DNA from: Bacteroidales bacterium
Lineage (GTDB): Bacteria; Bacteroidota; Bacteroidia; Bacteroidales; UBA932
Reading direction: 5' to 3'
Assembly (NCBI GenBank): GCA_024401945.1
Contig: JAKSKC010000017.1
Span: forward strand, 1-20,071
DNA length: 20,071 bases
Numbering within the stretch: the first letter of the stretch is position 1; each line of letters opens with the position of its first letter. The notes beneath the pieces are model-generated. The model saw only the letters and a program-made list of their open reading frames with translations, ran no database searches and had not been told where the DNA came from. Shown here piece by piece: positions 1-8,043 of this stretch. The translations under genes and the position numbers were made by a program.

Positions 1-355
1 CTGGGCAATAAGGGTCTACAAGACCCGCAGCGAGGCTTCGGACGCCTGCAACGGCAACAAGGTGCAGGTGAACGGTGTAAATGCCAAGGCATCGAAGGCC
101 GTGAAGATAGGGGATGTCCTTACGGCCCGCAAGGGACTGGTGCAGTTCCAGTACAAGGTGCTGCAGCTCAGCGAGAACCGTATGGGAGCGGCCCTCGTCC
201 CGGATTATGCGGAGAACCTGACCCCGGAGAGCGAGCTTGCCAAGCTGCACGCTCCGGTCGAGAGTTTCTTCGTGAAGAGGGACCGCGGCACGGGCCGGCC
301 TACCAAGAAGGAGCGTCGCGAACTGGACGCCCTGTGGGATGAATTCAAACAGTAA
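1..355 (+). CDS. hslR: S4-domain RNA-binding protein, HslR-like (5' end missing)
   Basis: The reading frame is open from the left edge (frame starting at base 2, first full codon TGG) and ends at TAA 353-355, so the true start lies outside the window. The visible N-terminal part, WAIRVYKTRSEASDACNGNK, is the second half of an S4 RNA-binding fold as found in Hsp15/HslR, followed by VQVNG and a basic C-terminal tail (residues RDRGTGRPTKKERRELD). Hsp15 family members bind stalled 50S subunits carrying nascent peptidyl-tRNA and help recycle them. The length, about 117 visible residues plus a short missing start, fits the family's usual 130 or so. It is followed after 7 nt by the DUF362 gene, so the two are probably co-transcribed. 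Family assignment is firm; the exact role in this phylum is inferred. Confidence 0.85.
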   Translation, partial: WAIRVYKTRSEASDACNGNKVQVNGVNAKASKAVKIGDVLTARKGLVQFQYKVLQLSENRMGAALVPDYAENLTPESELAKLHAPVESFFVKRDRGTGRPTKKERRELDALWDEFKQ

Positions 356-362
356 AAAGAAT

Positions 363-1502
363 ATGGAAAAAGCAAAAGTTTATTTCACCGACCTCCGCAC
401 AAGGGATTACGGAGACGGACTTCCAACCAAACTCAAGAACCTCATCAAGGCTGCCGGCATCGCCGACATCGATATGGACGGCAAGTTCGTGGCCATCAAG
501 ATCCACTTCGGTGAACACGGCAACATCGCACACCTGCGTCCGCAGTTCGCGAAGGCCGTCGTGGACGTAGTGAAGGAACTCGGAGGAAAACCTTTCCTCA
601 CCGACTGCAACACTATGTACCCGGGAGCCAGGAAGAACGCCCTGGAGCATCTGGAGTGCGCCTGGGAGAACGGCTTCAACCCGCTCAGCTGCGGTTGTCC
701 GATCATCATCGCCGACGGTCTGAAGGGAACGGACGAGGCCCTGGTGCCTGTGAAGGGCGGAGAATACATCAAGGAGGCAAAGATCGGACGCGCGATCATG
801 GACGCTGACGTGTATATCAGCCTCAACCACTTCAAGGGACACAATTTCTCATCCCTGGGCGGAGCCCTGAAGAATACCGGAATGGGATGCGGATCCCGCG
901 CCGGCAAGAAGGAGCAGCACTCCAGCGGCCTGGCCATCATCAACGAAGAACTGTGCCGCGGATGCCGCCAGTGTCTCAAGAACTGCGCTAACGGAGGACT
1001 CGAATTCGACTCACAGAAGAAGAAAATGACAGTTACCGACAAATGTGTGGGATGCGGCAACTGCCTCGGAGCCTGCAACTTCGATGCAATCGGCTTCGAG
1101 AACGACACCGCCAACGAGATGCTGTCAAGAAGAATCGCGGAATACAGCAAGGCTGTAGTGGACGGACGTCCTCAGTTCCACATCAACCTTCTTCTGGACA
1201 TCTCCCCGGGCTGCGACTGCCATCCTGAGAACGACGTTCCTATCCTTCCTAACATAGGAATGCTTGCATCCACCGATATTCTGGCCATAGACCAGGCCTC
1301 AGTCGACCTCTGCCAGAAGGCGGAGCCTATGCCGGGCAGCAAGCTCACCGATGCGATGCACAGGGCTGATTTCCACGAGCAGGGCAACCATTTCAACAAT
1401 CTGCACCCTCAGAGCGACTGGAAATCCTGCTTCGAGCAGGCCGAGAAGATCGGGGTCGGCACGAGGGATTATGAACTCATAACGATCAATACCGCCAAAT
1501 AA
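363..1502 (+). CDS. DUF362 domain protein with two 4Fe-4S clusters (uncharacterised Fe-S center protein)
   Basis: 379 residues. I chose the ATG at 363 because the earlier in-frame ATG at 339 lies inside the upstream gene and adds only a polar extension, while MEKAKVYFTDLRTRDYG is the typical beginning for this family. The N-terminal two thirds is a DUF362 domain. It is followed by a bacterial ferredoxin-type insert with two complete CxxCxxCxxxC motifs: C198, C201, C204, C208 and C228, C231, C234, C238. Neither motif ends in the usual Cys-Pro. A conserved NHFKGH segment (about 155-160) and a GGALKNTGMGCG segment (about 166-177) lie between the domains. It is probably a cytoplasmic electron-transfer or redox protein; no substrate is known for the family. 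It sits between hslR and a membrane metallopeptidase whose ATG overlaps its stop codon (TAATG). Confidence 0.88.
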   Translation: MEKAKVYFTDLRTRDYGDGLPTKLKNLIKAAGIADIDMDGKFVAIKIHFGEHGNIAHLRPQFAKAVVDVVKELGGKPFLTDCNTMYPGARKNALEHLECAWENGFNPLSCGCPIIIADGLKGTDEALVPVKGGEYIKEAKIGRAIMDADVYISLNHFKGHNFSSLGGALKNTGMGCGSRAGKKEQHSSGLAIINEELCRGCRQCLKNCANGGLEFDSQKKKMTVTDKCVGCGNCLGACNFDAIGFENDTANEMLSRRIAEYSKAVVDGRPQFHINLLLDISPGCDCHPENDVPILPNIGMLASTDILAIDQASVDLCQKAEPMPGSKLTDAMHRADFHEQGNHFNNLHPQSDWKSCFEQAEKIGVGTRDYELITINTAK

Positions 1503-2179
1503 TGGGGATCTCATCAATCTGGATTATAGTAATAGGAGTGATGCTCGCGTCACTCCTGATTCAGAATGTCCTTCAGTCGAAGTTCGACAAGTACTCCAGG
1601 GTACGCTGCAGCCTCAGCGGTGCTGATGTAGCAAGGAAAATGCTGAGGGACAACGGTATAAATGACGTTGAAGTATGCTCCGTACCGGGAATGCTCACCG
1701 ACCACTACGACCCTTCCTCCAAGAGGATAAACCTCTCCGAGGGAGTCTACGGGCAGTACAGCATCGCGGCGGCCGCAGTGGCGGCCCACGAAACCGGGCA
1801 CGCCCTGCAGCACGCCAACGGCTACGTTCCCCTGAAACTGCGTTCGCTGCTGGTTCCGGCGGTCACCTTTGCCAACAACACTGTGCAGTGGGTGCTTCTT
1901 GCCGGGGTGCTTTTCCTGCAGATCATCGGCCCGTCCGTGCTGTGGATAGGCATCGCGCTCTTCGCGATGAGCACTCTCTTCAGCCTCATAACGCTGCCTG
2001 TGGAGATAAACGCCAGCCGCCGTGCGGTCAGCTGGCTCGAACTTTCCGGCATCACAACCTATGAGACACGCCCTATGGCGGCAGACGCCCTGAAGTGGGC
2101 TGCCTACACCTACGTGATAGCAGCCCTAGGCTCCCTGGCCACCCTGTTCTACTACATCGGGCTGGCACGGCGCAACTAA
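1502..2179 (+). CDS. Membrane zinc metallopeptidase, YugP family
   Basis: 225 residues, starting at an ATG that overlaps the stop of the DUF362 gene by one base (TAATG), which indicates translational coupling. A hydrophobic segment at residues 5-25 is followed by a cytosolic or periplasmic domain carrying the zinc-binding HExxH motif as HETGH at 96-100. Two or three further membrane segments follow, roughly 120-165 and 200-220. The Glu in LPVEINASRRA is the likely third zinc ligand, as in gluzincin-like membrane peptidases. This pattern matches the neutral zinc metallopeptidase family exemplified by Bacillus YugP (Pfam Zn_peptidase_2). The substrate is unknown. It is the last gene of the hslR-DUF362 operon and is followed by a strong bidirectional terminator. 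Confidence 0.88.
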   Translation: MGISSIWIIVIGVMLASLLIQNVLQSKFDKYSRVRCSLSGADVARKMLRDNGINDVEVCSVPGMLTDHYDPSSKRINLSEGVYGQYSIAAAAVAAHETGHALQHANGYVPLKLRSLLVPAVTFANNTVQWVLLAGVLFLQIIGPSVLWIGIALFAMSTLFSLITLPVEINASRRAVSWLELSGITTYETRPMAADALKWAAYTYVIAALGSLATLFYYIGLARRN

Positions 2180-2191
2180 CGGGTTAGTAAT

Positions 2192-2229
2192 AAAAAAGGA
2201 GAGGTTCAATCCAGAACCTCTCCTTTTTC
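2192..2229. terminator. Bidirectional intrinsic terminator between the metallopeptidase and RNase G genes
   Basis: A perfect 15-bp inverted repeat, 2193-2207 against 2214-2228, has a six-base loop (aatcca). It is flanked by A on the left and T on the right, so it has a U-tract in both directions. It serves the plus-strand operon ending at 2179 and the minus-strand rng ending at 2206. The right arm, loop and part of the left arm are coding sequence for the last residues of RNase G, including its TGA stop at 2208-2206. Confidence 0.9.
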
Positions 2230-3774
2230 ATTGTAGAATTCATACTGCAGGATGCTGAACTCGGTCATTTCGACCAGTTTCAACTTGCATTTGTACTGCT
2301 TTCGCCATTTGCGGACGAAGGAATTGAAACCCCTTGAGAGGTAGGCGCCCAGAATAGGGCTCAACCTGAGGGTGAGTTTGTCAATGTGCTTCTCATCCAC
2401 GTAGTAGGCAATCTGACGGGCTATCTGCTCGTCTATCACCACTGTCGAGGAAATCTTGCCCGTGCCGTGGCACAGAGGGCATTTCTCGGTGGTGTTGATC
2501 TCAGTGACCGGACGAACGCGCTGCCTTGTAATCTGCATAAGACCGAACTTCGTGAGAGGCAGGACGTTGTGCTTTGCGCGGTCAGGCTGCATAAGCTCCA
2601 TCATATACCTGTACAGTTCGTTGCGGTGCTCCGCCGTGTCCATATCGATGAAATCCACTATGACGATTCCACCCATATCCCTGAGTCTGAGCTGACGGGC
2701 GATCTCCTCTGCCGCCAGCTTGTTGACCTCGAAGGAATTCTCCTCCTGGTCAGAGGTCTTCACACGGATACCGCTGTTTACATCTATGACATTCAGCGCC
2801 TCCGTGGTCTCAATCACGAGGTAGGCTCCCTGCTTCATCGGGACAACTTTCCCGAAGGAGCTCTTGATCTGCCTTGTAACCTCGAAATGATCGAAGATAG
2901 GCTCCTTTCCCTCGTACAGCTTCACGATCTTCTCCTGCTCGGGAGAGATGAGCGAAACATACTTCCGCGTCTCCTCATAAACCTTCGGATCGTTGACATA
3001 GACGTTCGTGAACGTCTCGTTGAGAAGATCCCTCAGGATTGCAGTGGTCTTGCTGTATTCGGTGAAGAGCAGTTCCACGCCCTTGCTCCTGCTTACCTTG
3101 CTCCAGGAACTCTCCCATTTCTCTATCAGGGACTTGAGTTCACCTACGAGCACAGATGCATTCTTCCCCTCGGCTGCAGTGCGGATTATGGCACCGTAGT
3201 TCTTCGGAAGAATGCTCTTGACAAGAGTCTCGAGCCTTCTTTTTTCCTCCCGCGATTCTATTTTCTGCGAAATACTAACTTTTTCCGCGAAAGGAAGCAG
3301 TACAATATTGCGTCCTGCCAATGAAATTTCAGCGGTCAACCTGGATCCCTTTGTGGAAATCGGTTCCTTGATGATCTGCACCATCACCATCTGGCCCTGC
3401 TTGAGGTGGTCCTCAATCCTGCCTTCCTTGGCAAGCGGTTTTCCGAGTTCTATTCCGGAGAACAGTTCCCCGCAGTTGCGGTTGGAATTGCTCTGCTTCA
3501 CGAACTTGTCGAACGCCCCGAAATACAGGCCGAGGTCAAGATAGTGTACGAATGCCTCCTTGCTGTCACCGATATCCACGAAAGCCGCATTCAACGAAGG
3601 CAATATCTTCTTGACTCTTCCGAGGTAGACATCACCTACACCGAAGCTCTGACCCTGGTTCGAATCCCTGCTGAGTTCGATGAGCCTGTGGTTTTCCATC
3701 AGGGCTATGCGGACTTCAGACTTGCCGGCATCGACCACGAGGTCTTTCTCGTTCTTCTCTGACTCCATTGACAT
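2206..3774 (-). CDS. rng: Ribonuclease G/E family endoribonuclease
   Basis: 522 residues from ATG 3774; a second in-frame ATG at 3768 is equally possible. An N-terminal S1-type RNA-binding domain (about 37-135, with VGDVYLGRVKKILPSLNAAF) is followed by the RNase E/G catalytic domain. The magnesium-binding aspartates are visible at D331 in VIDVNSG and D374 in IVIVDFIDM. The zinc-link cysteines C432 and C435 (KCPLCHGTG) tie the dimer in RNase E/G. The short C-terminus, without an RNase E-like degradosome scaffold, makes it RNase G-like. It cleaves single-stranded AU-rich RNA during rRNA 5' processing and mRNA decay. It lies downstream of the HU and small basic protein genes on the same strand, with a hairpin in the short gap, and its last codons lie inside the shared terminator. 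Confidence 0.95.
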   Translation of the reverse strand: MSMESEKNEKDLVVDAGKSEVRIALMENHRLIELSRDSNQGQSFGVGDVYLGRVKKILPSLNAAFVDIGDSKEAFVHYLDLGLYFGAFDKFVKQSNSNRNCGELFSGIELGKPLAKEGRIEDHLKQGQMVMVQIIKEPISTKGSRLTAEISLAGRNIVLLPFAEKVSISQKIESREEKRRLETLVKSILPKNYGAIIRTAAEGKNASVLVGELKSLIEKWESSWSKVSRSKGVELLFTEYSKTTAILRDLLNETFTNVYVNDPKVYEETRKYVSLISPEQEKIVKLYEGKEPIFDHFEVTRQIKSSFGKVVPMKQGAYLVIETTEALNVIDVNSGIRVKTSDQEENSFEVNKLAAEEIARQLRLRDMGGIVIVDFIDMDTAEHRNELYRYMMELMQPDRAKHNVLPLTKFGLMQITRQRVRPVTEINTTEKCPLCHGTGKISSTVVIDEQIARQIAYYVDEKHIDKLTLRLSPILGAYLSRGFNSFVRKWRKQYKCKLKLVEMTEFSILQYEFYNEKGEVLD

Positions 3775-3779
3775 TTACA

Positions 3780-3816
3780 TTAAAACGAAAGGCCCTGCGG
3801 ATCTCCCGCCGGGCCT
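3780..3816 (-). terminator. Hairpin (terminator or attenuator) between the small basic protein gene and rng
   Basis: On the minus strand AGGCCC (3816-3811) pairs with GGGCCT (3795-3790), with an inner GCGG/CCGC stem (3809-3806 with 3800-3797), one opposed mismatch (3810 with 3796) and a five-base loop. It is followed by TTTCGTTTTA toward rng. The structure begins 7 nt after the stop of the 29-residue gene and ends 15 nt before the rng ATG. I see no TAnnTTTG promoter between them, so rng probably depends on partial readthrough. Confidence 0.6.
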
Positions 3817-3823
3817 CCCGCGA

Positions 3824-3913
3824 CTATTTCTTCTTGTGTCTGTTCAAGCGCAAACGTTTCTTGCGCTTGTGAGTAGACATCTTGTGTCTTTTATGCTTCT
3901 TACCGTTAGGCAT
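3824..3913 (-). CDS. 29-residue very basic protein, COX24/AURKAIP1-like (bS22/mS38-type ribosomal protein)
   Basis: A short open reading frame begins with MPNGKKHKRHKMSTHK and ends RLRLNRHKKK before TAG. About two thirds of its 29 residues are Lys, Arg or His. The pattern (KxxKRHKMxTHKRKKRLRxNRHKKK) is the one annotated in Bacteroidota as AURKAIP1/COX24 domain protein (formerly DUF1713). It is related to mitochondrial mS38 and mycobacterial bS22, which sit on the small ribosomal subunit. The family link comes from motif recall; a ribosomal location here is inferred. It lies 18 nt downstream of the HU gene without its own visible promoter, so it is probably co-transcribed with HU, and rng follows. 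It is easily missed by gene finders because of its size. Confidence 0.85.
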   Translation of the reverse strand: MPNGKKHKRHKMSTHKRKKRLRLNRHKKK

Positions 3914-3931
3914 ATTATATAATGGTTTTGA

Positions 3932-4210
3932 TTATTTGTTCTTTACCGTCTCCACGAACACCTTGGCAGGCTTGAATGCAGGGATATCGTGCTCAGGAAT
4001 TGTCAAAGTGGTCTTCTTGGTGATATTGCGTGCGGCCTTCTGGGCGCGATGCTTGATGATGAAGCTGCCGAATCCGCGAAGATAAACCGGCTTCTCCTTG
4101 GCGAGCGATTCCTTTATGCTCTCCATAAAGGCTTCAACAACATTCTGAACTATAATCTTCTCCACTCCAGTGGCCTTTGAGACCTGATTGACGATTTCAG
4201 CTTTTGTCAT
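3932..4210 (-). CDS. HU/IHF family DNA-binding protein
   Basis: 92 residues from ATG 4210 (MTKAEIVNQVSKATGVEK), the usual length for HU and IHF subunits. The N-terminal helical dimerisation region is followed by the signature YLRGFGSF (about 43-50) and the beta-arm region KAARNITKKTTLTIPEHDIPAFKPAKVF. The arm-tip Asn-Pro of classical HU is Asn-Ile here, the form common in Bacteroidota. It bends and compacts DNA as a homodimer or heterodimer. A good promoter lies 40-70 nt upstream, divergent from lon. Downstream on the same strand are the 29-residue basic protein and RNase G. Family certain; whether it behaves as HU or IHF cannot be told from sequence. Confidence 0.93.
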   Translation of the reverse strand: MTKAEIVNQVSKATGVEKIIVQNVVEAFMESIKESLAKEKPVYLRGFGSFIIKHRAQKAARNITKKTTLTIPEHDIPAFKPAKVFVETVKNK

Positions 4211-4249
4211 AATTCTAAGTAGTTAATTGTTAATCCCTTTTAAGGAGTG

Positions 4250-4280
4250 CAAAAATAAACTTAAATTCTCAATATTCAAA
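4250..4280 (-). promoter_or_regulatory. Bacteroidota promoter for the HU gene
   Basis: On the minus strand, TTTG (4280-4277) is followed after 19 nt by TATTTTTG (4257-4250), matching the -33 TTTG and -7 TAnnTTTG consensus of Bacteroides. The predicted start is near 4244, giving a leader of roughly 35 nt. The region is shared with the divergent lon promoter. Confidence 0.75.
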
Positions 4281-4290
4281 ATTCTCTTGC

Positions 4291-4298
4291 TATTTTTG
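4291..4298 (+). promoter_or_regulatory. Probable -7 element of the lon promoter
   Basis: TATTTTTG matches TAnnTTTG, 72 nt before the lon ATG. No clear TTTG lies at the expected -33 distance. The element lies only about 11 nt from the -33 box of the divergent HU promoter, so the two promoters overlap. Confidence 0.5.
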
Positions 4299-4370
4299 CC
4301 GACCGTTTCCAATGGCACGGAGATTGACATTACATACTCCCGTACCAAACACTGACATTTTGACAAAAAT

Positions 4371-6770
4371 ATGAATATAGAGACCAATTTCATGCTTCCC
4401 GGAGGATCGGAAGTAAGCATCATACCTGTAATGCAGGGCGAAGGAGTGCCTGATATGGACAAATCGGAGCTCCCTGACACCCTGCCAATTCTGGCACTGC
4501 GCAACGCGGTCCTTTTCCCGGGGGCAGTCTTCCCTATAACTATAGGACGCGAGAAGTCCGTAAAACTCATCCAGGACGCCGAGAACGCCGGATTCTTCAT
4601 CGGAGCGGTCCCTCAGATCGACGTGATGGTGGAGGACCCGAAGAAGGAGGACCTTTACAGATACGGCACGATGGCCAAGATCATCCGCACCCTGGAGATG
4701 CCGGACGGAACCATAACCGCCATAATGCAGGCATTCAAGAGGCTGGAGGTCGACGACATCCTCGGATACGAGCCTTACATCACGGCGAGGGTGCATTATC
4801 TGGAAGACCTCCGCAGTTCTTCTGAAGGCACTGACACAAAGGCACTTGCAGACGCGCTCAAGGACAAGGCCATACAGATAATCAAAGGCTCCAACTTCGC
4901 CTCCAAGGAGGCTGTGGCGGCGCTCAAATCCATTGACAACTTCCATTTCCTTGTCAACTTCATCGCCACGACCATAGAAGTGGACAATTTCAATGACAGG
5001 ATGGAACTCCTGCAGTACGACGACATCAAGGTCAGGGCGATGAAGCTTCTCTCAGCCCTGGACGTACAGGTCGAACTGGGCAAGATCAAGCAGGAAATCA
5101 ACCAGAAGGTCAAATCTGAAATCGACCAGCAGCAAAGGGAATACTACCTCAACAACCAGCTCAGGACCATCCAGGAGGAGCTCGGTATGGATGATGACGG
5201 AGAGTTCGAGAGATTCCGTCAGAGGGCGGAAAGCAAGAACTGGCCTGAGAAGGTGGCGGAGCAGTTCGATAAGGAACTGGCAAAACTGGAGAAATACAAT
5301 CCCAGTTCACCGGACTACAGCGTGCAGTACAACTATCTGGAGTTCATGCTGAACCTGCCGTGGAACGATATGAGCAGGGACAACCTCGACCTCAAGCACG
5401 CGCAGAAGGTTCTGGACGACGACCACTTCGGCCTTGAGAACGTCAAGGACAGGATCATCGAGTACCTGGCCGTCCTCAAACTGAAGGGAAATATGAAATC
5501 CCCTATCCTGTGCCTCTACGGCCCTCCGGGAGTCGGCAAGACCTCCCTCGGAAAGTCAATTGCAAGGGCTCTGGGACGTGAATATGTAAGGATATCACTG
5601 GGCGGAATGCACGATGAGGCGGAGATCAGAGGTCACCGCAAGACCTATGTGGGAGCTCTCCCGGGAAGGGTCCTCAACGGGATCGAAAGGGCGGGCACAT
5701 CCAATCCTGTCATCGTGCTGGACGAGATCGACAAGCTGGCATCCGACTTCAAGGGCGACCCGTCATCGGCGCTTCTGGAAGTTCTGGACCCGGAGCAGAA
5801 CTCCGCGTTCCACGACAATTATCTGGACATAGACTATGATCTGAGCAACGTGATGTTCATCACGACGGCAAACGAGATCTCAACCATCCAGCCGGCGCTG
5901 CGCGACCGTATGGAAATGATAAACGTGAGCGGATACCTTGCCGAGGAAAAGCAGCAGATCGCGAAGAAATACCTCATCCCGAAGCAGCTTGCAGAGCACG
6001 GAATGAAGAAGGGCACGCTCAAGATAGACAGCAGTGCAATCAACGATATAATCGCACACTACACCCACGAGTCGGGCGTACGCGGACTTGAGAAGCAGAT
6101 TGCGAAGATCGCGCGCGTGACGGCGAAGAAGATTGCCCTGGAAGAGGAATATCCACAGACAATCAAGAAGGAGCATCTCAAGGAATACCTCGGCCTGCCT
6201 ACCTCGTTCCACGACCTTCAGAAGGGCAACGAGGCCCCGGGCGTCGTTACCGGACTGGCGTGGACACAGATGGGAGGGGAGATCCTCTTCGTCGAGAGCA
6301 GTGTGAGCGAGGGCAAGGGAGTGATGACGATGACCGGCAATCTCGGAGACGTGATGAAGGAATCCGCCACGATAGCCTACCAGTACATCAAGGCCCATCC
6401 GCAGCTCGCAAAGATAACCGGCGAGGAGTTCTCCAAGAAGGATATCCACGTACACGTACCGGAGGGAGCTACACCGAAGGACGGCCCTTCAGCCGGAATC
6501 ACAATGGTAAGTTCGATGACCAGTGCTTTCAGGGGCGAATCCGTACGCAAGGGAATTGCGATGACAGGAGAGATGACCCTGCGCGGAAGGGTGCTTCCGG
6601 TAGGAGGGATCAAGGAAAAGATCCTGGCTGCCAAGAGGGCGGGAGTAACTACCATAGTGATCTCGGAAGACAACCGCAAGGATGTGGAGGACATCAAGGA
6701 GATATACGTCAAGGGACTTGATTTCCACTATGTGAAAACCATCGACGACGTACTGGAATTCATTTTCTAG
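4371..6770 (+). CDS. lon: ATP-dependent protease La (Lon)
   Basis: 799 residues from ATG 4371, the normal size for bacterial LonA. The N-terminal substrate-binding domain (about 36-230) begins [14 protein letters not shown] and is followed by a coiled-coil linker (about 235-330). The AAA+ module has Walker A GPPGVGKT at 384-391 and Walker B VIVLDEID with D451 and E452. The C-terminal protease domain holds the Ser-Lys dyad: S707 in PKDGPSAG and K750 in GGIKEK, with the 43-residue spacing seen in E. coli (S679/K722). It degrades misfolded and selected regulatory proteins in the cytoplasm, using ATP. It is transcribed alone, divergent from HU. Its TAG stop overlaps the stop of the convergent thioredoxin gene at the palindrome CTAG. 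Confidence 0.97.
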   Translation: MNIETNFMLPGGSEVSIIPVMQGEGVPDMDKSELPDTLPILALRNAVLFPGAVFPITIGREKSVKLIQDAENAGFFIGAVPQIDVMVEDPKKEDLYRYGTMAKIIRTLEMPDGTITAIMQAFKRLEVDDILGYEPYITARVHYLEDLRSSSEGTDTKALADALKDKAIQIIKGSNFASKEAVAALKSIDNFHFLVNFIATTIEVDNFNDRMELLQYDDIKVRAMKLLSALDVQVELGKIKQEINQKVKSEIDQQQREYYLNNQLRTIQEELGMDDDGEFERFRQRAESKNWPEKVAEQFDKELAKLEKYNPSSPDYSVQYNYLEFMLNLPWNDMSRDNLDLKHAQKVLDDDHFGLENVKDRIIEYLAVLKLKGNMKSPILCLYGPPGVGKTSLGKSIARALGREYVRISLGGMHDEAEIRGHRKTYVGALPGRVLNGIERAGTSNPVIVLDEIDKLASDFKGDPSSALLEVLDPEQNSAFHDNYLDIDYDLSNVMFITTANEISTIQPALRDRMEMINVSGYLAEEKQQIAKKYLIPKQLAEHGMKKGTLKIDSSAINDIIAHYTHESGVRGLEKQIAKIARVTAKKIALEEEYPQTIKKEHLKEYLGLPTSFHDLQKGNEAPGVVTGLAWTQMGGEILFVESSVSEGKGVMTMTGNLGDVMKESATIAYQYIKAHPQLAKITGEEFSKKDIHVHVPEGATPKDGPSAGITMVSSMTSAFRGESVRKGIAMTGEMTLRGRVLPVGGIKEKILAAKRAGVTTIVISEDNRKDVEDIKEIYVKGLDFHYVKTIDDVLEFIF

Positions 6771-7552
6771 TCGATATACTCTTCAAGCTGGAGGAGATTC
6801 TCAAGCTCAAGGCGACGACCGATTATCCGGCCGTCGCTGTTTATAAGGAACAGCTTCGGAGTGGACAGCACTCCGTACAGCCTGACGAGGTCCGTGTCCA
6901 TATCAGGATCCCAGAGATGCACCGTGCGGATTTTCCTGTTGGAGATGCGGAACTTCTTCCTGAATTCCTTCCAGGATGCCTTGTCCATCCCCACATATAC
7001 GGCAAAGAAATCCACCGGGGTGTGCCAGGAGGAGAGCGTCTGCGAGATGACCGGATTCATCAGCTTGCACTTTCCGCAGGAAGTATCATAGAAATAGAAT
7101 ACTGCCGGACGCCCCCTGCGCGGCACGGTCAGGCGTCCGCCGCATGGCTTTCTGAGCTGAAGTTCCGGAGCCTTGAGGCCGAGCTGGGACTCGCGGTTGA
7201 ACTCCGCGAATATCCTGGCGTCGGAATATGCCTCGTCATCAGGGAGAGGTACCTTCCTGTCCTTCAGCCACTCATCCCAGATATATATGGCGACACTCTC
7301 GTCCCCCATAAGAGGGGAAGTCCTGTAGATGTTGAAAAGCGTTTCCGCGAGCTTTCCCTTCAGCTGCGTGTCATCCAGTGAGGATATCAGGAAATCACAT
7401 TCGTTCTCCTTCGACCCGGTGCTTTCGGCTGCAATGGCCGCAGTGTACTCCCTGACCATAGACTCCAGGCGTGAGAAGCCCGTCGTGTCGGTCTGGGCGC
7501 GGCACAGCAGTCCTGAGAGGAGGAAGAATATCGCGAACAGGGATTTTCTCAT
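6767..7552 (-). CDS. Exported TlpA-like thioredoxin-fold protein, DUF5106-like N-terminus
   Basis: 261 residues from ATG 7552. An N-terminal signal sequence (MRKSLFAIFFLLSGLLCRAQ) directs it to the cell envelope. The Cys at 17 is preceded by Leu rather than a small residue, so it is a poor lipobox and a cleaved signal after about residue 19-20 is more likely. A helical region (about 25-120) resembles the DUF5106 N-terminus of Bacteroidota thiol-disulfide proteins. The thioredoxin fold follows, with redox pair C159-G-K-C162 and the cis-Pro loop STPKLFLI (P232). It probably reduces or isomerises disulfides in the periplasm; partners are unknown. Its ATG overlaps the coaD stop by 4 nt (ATGA), so it is coupled to coaD, and its stop overlaps that of lon. 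Confidence 0.85.
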   Translation of the reverse strand: MRKSLFAIFFLLSGLLCRAQTDTTGFSRLESMVREYTAAIAAESTGSKENECDFLISSLDDTQLKGKLAETLFNIYRTSPLMGDESVAIYIWDEWLKDRKVPLPDDEAYSDARIFAEFNRESQLGLKAPELQLRKPCGGRLTVPRRGRPAVFYFYDTSCGKCKLMNPVISQTLSSWHTPVDFFAVYVGMDKASWKEFRKKFRISNRKIRTVHLWDPDMDTDLVRLYGVLSTPKLFLINSDGRIIGRRLELENLLQLEEYID

Positions 7553-8019
7553 TCAGCTTCAGGAAGTTTGACCCAGGGGTTCATGAACATTGAAGTGTCG
7601 CCATTGTGCTTGAGGATATCGCGCACGGCCGATGAACTGATATGGGCGAATTCCTGGGCTGTAGGGATGATGACAGTCTCTATCTCGGGCGCGAGCCTCC
7701 TGTTCGCATCCGCGATGGCCCGCTCATTCTCGAAATCGAGCATGTTGCGCACCCCTCTTACAATGTGTTTGATCTGATGTTTCCGACAGATATCCACAGT
7801 AAGGCCGTCATAATTGATCACTGTGACGCCCTTGAGCCCGGCCACCGCCTGACGGATTATATCCATTCTCTGTTCGGTGTCGAAGAAACCCCGCTTGTCC
7901 TGATTGACACCGATGGCGACTACCACCTCATCGAACATAGTAAGGGCGCGGGTCAGTATATTGAGATGTCCGGCCGTGAACGGATCGAAGGATCCCGGGA
8001 ACAATGCTTTCTTTTTCAT
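7549..8019 (-). CDS. coaD: Phosphopantetheine adenylyltransferase
   Basis: 156 residues from ATG 8019, the usual size. It carries the nucleotidyltransferase motif PGSFDPFTAGH (8-18, with catalytic H18), the VRGVRN loop (about 88-92) and ISSSAVR (127-133), the ISSxxVR signature that binds ATP phosphates. It transfers AMP to 4'-phosphopantetheine to form dephospho-CoA, the penultimate step of coenzyme A synthesis. Its -7 promoter box ends only 4 nt before the ATG, so the transcript may be leaderless. It lies downstream of ung, whose stop is 24 nt upstream, and is coupled through an ATGA overlap to the thioredoxin-like gene. Confidence 0.96.
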   Translation of the reverse strand: MKKKALFPGSFDPFTAGHLNILTRALTMFDEVVVAIGVNQDKRGFFDTEQRMDIIRQAVAGLKGVTVINYDGLTVDICRKHQIKHIVRGVRNMLDFENERAIADANRRLAPEIETVIIPTAQEFAHISSSAVRDILKHNGDTSMFMNPWVKLPEAE

Positions 8020-8023
8020 AGTG

Positions 8024-8031
8024 CAAATATA
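8024..8031 (-). promoter_or_regulatory. -7 promoter element directly upstream of coaD
   Basis: On the minus strand TATATTTG (8031-8024) is an exact match to TAnnTTTG. Only four bases separate it from the coaD ATG (8019), which puts the expected transcription start at or next to the start codon. No TTTG is seen at -33. It lies between the ung stop and coaD. Confidence 0.55.
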
Positions 8032-8043
8032 GCCAAAATAGTG

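Noticed and set aside
62..355. GTG at 62 as start of the HslR-like protein
   Set aside because: The frame is open to the window edge and the preceding residues are conserved S4-domain sequence, so the gene is simply truncated.
2386..3324. Plus-strand 312-codon open frame opposite rng
   Set aside because: It mirrors the coding strand of a clear RNase G and has no family features.
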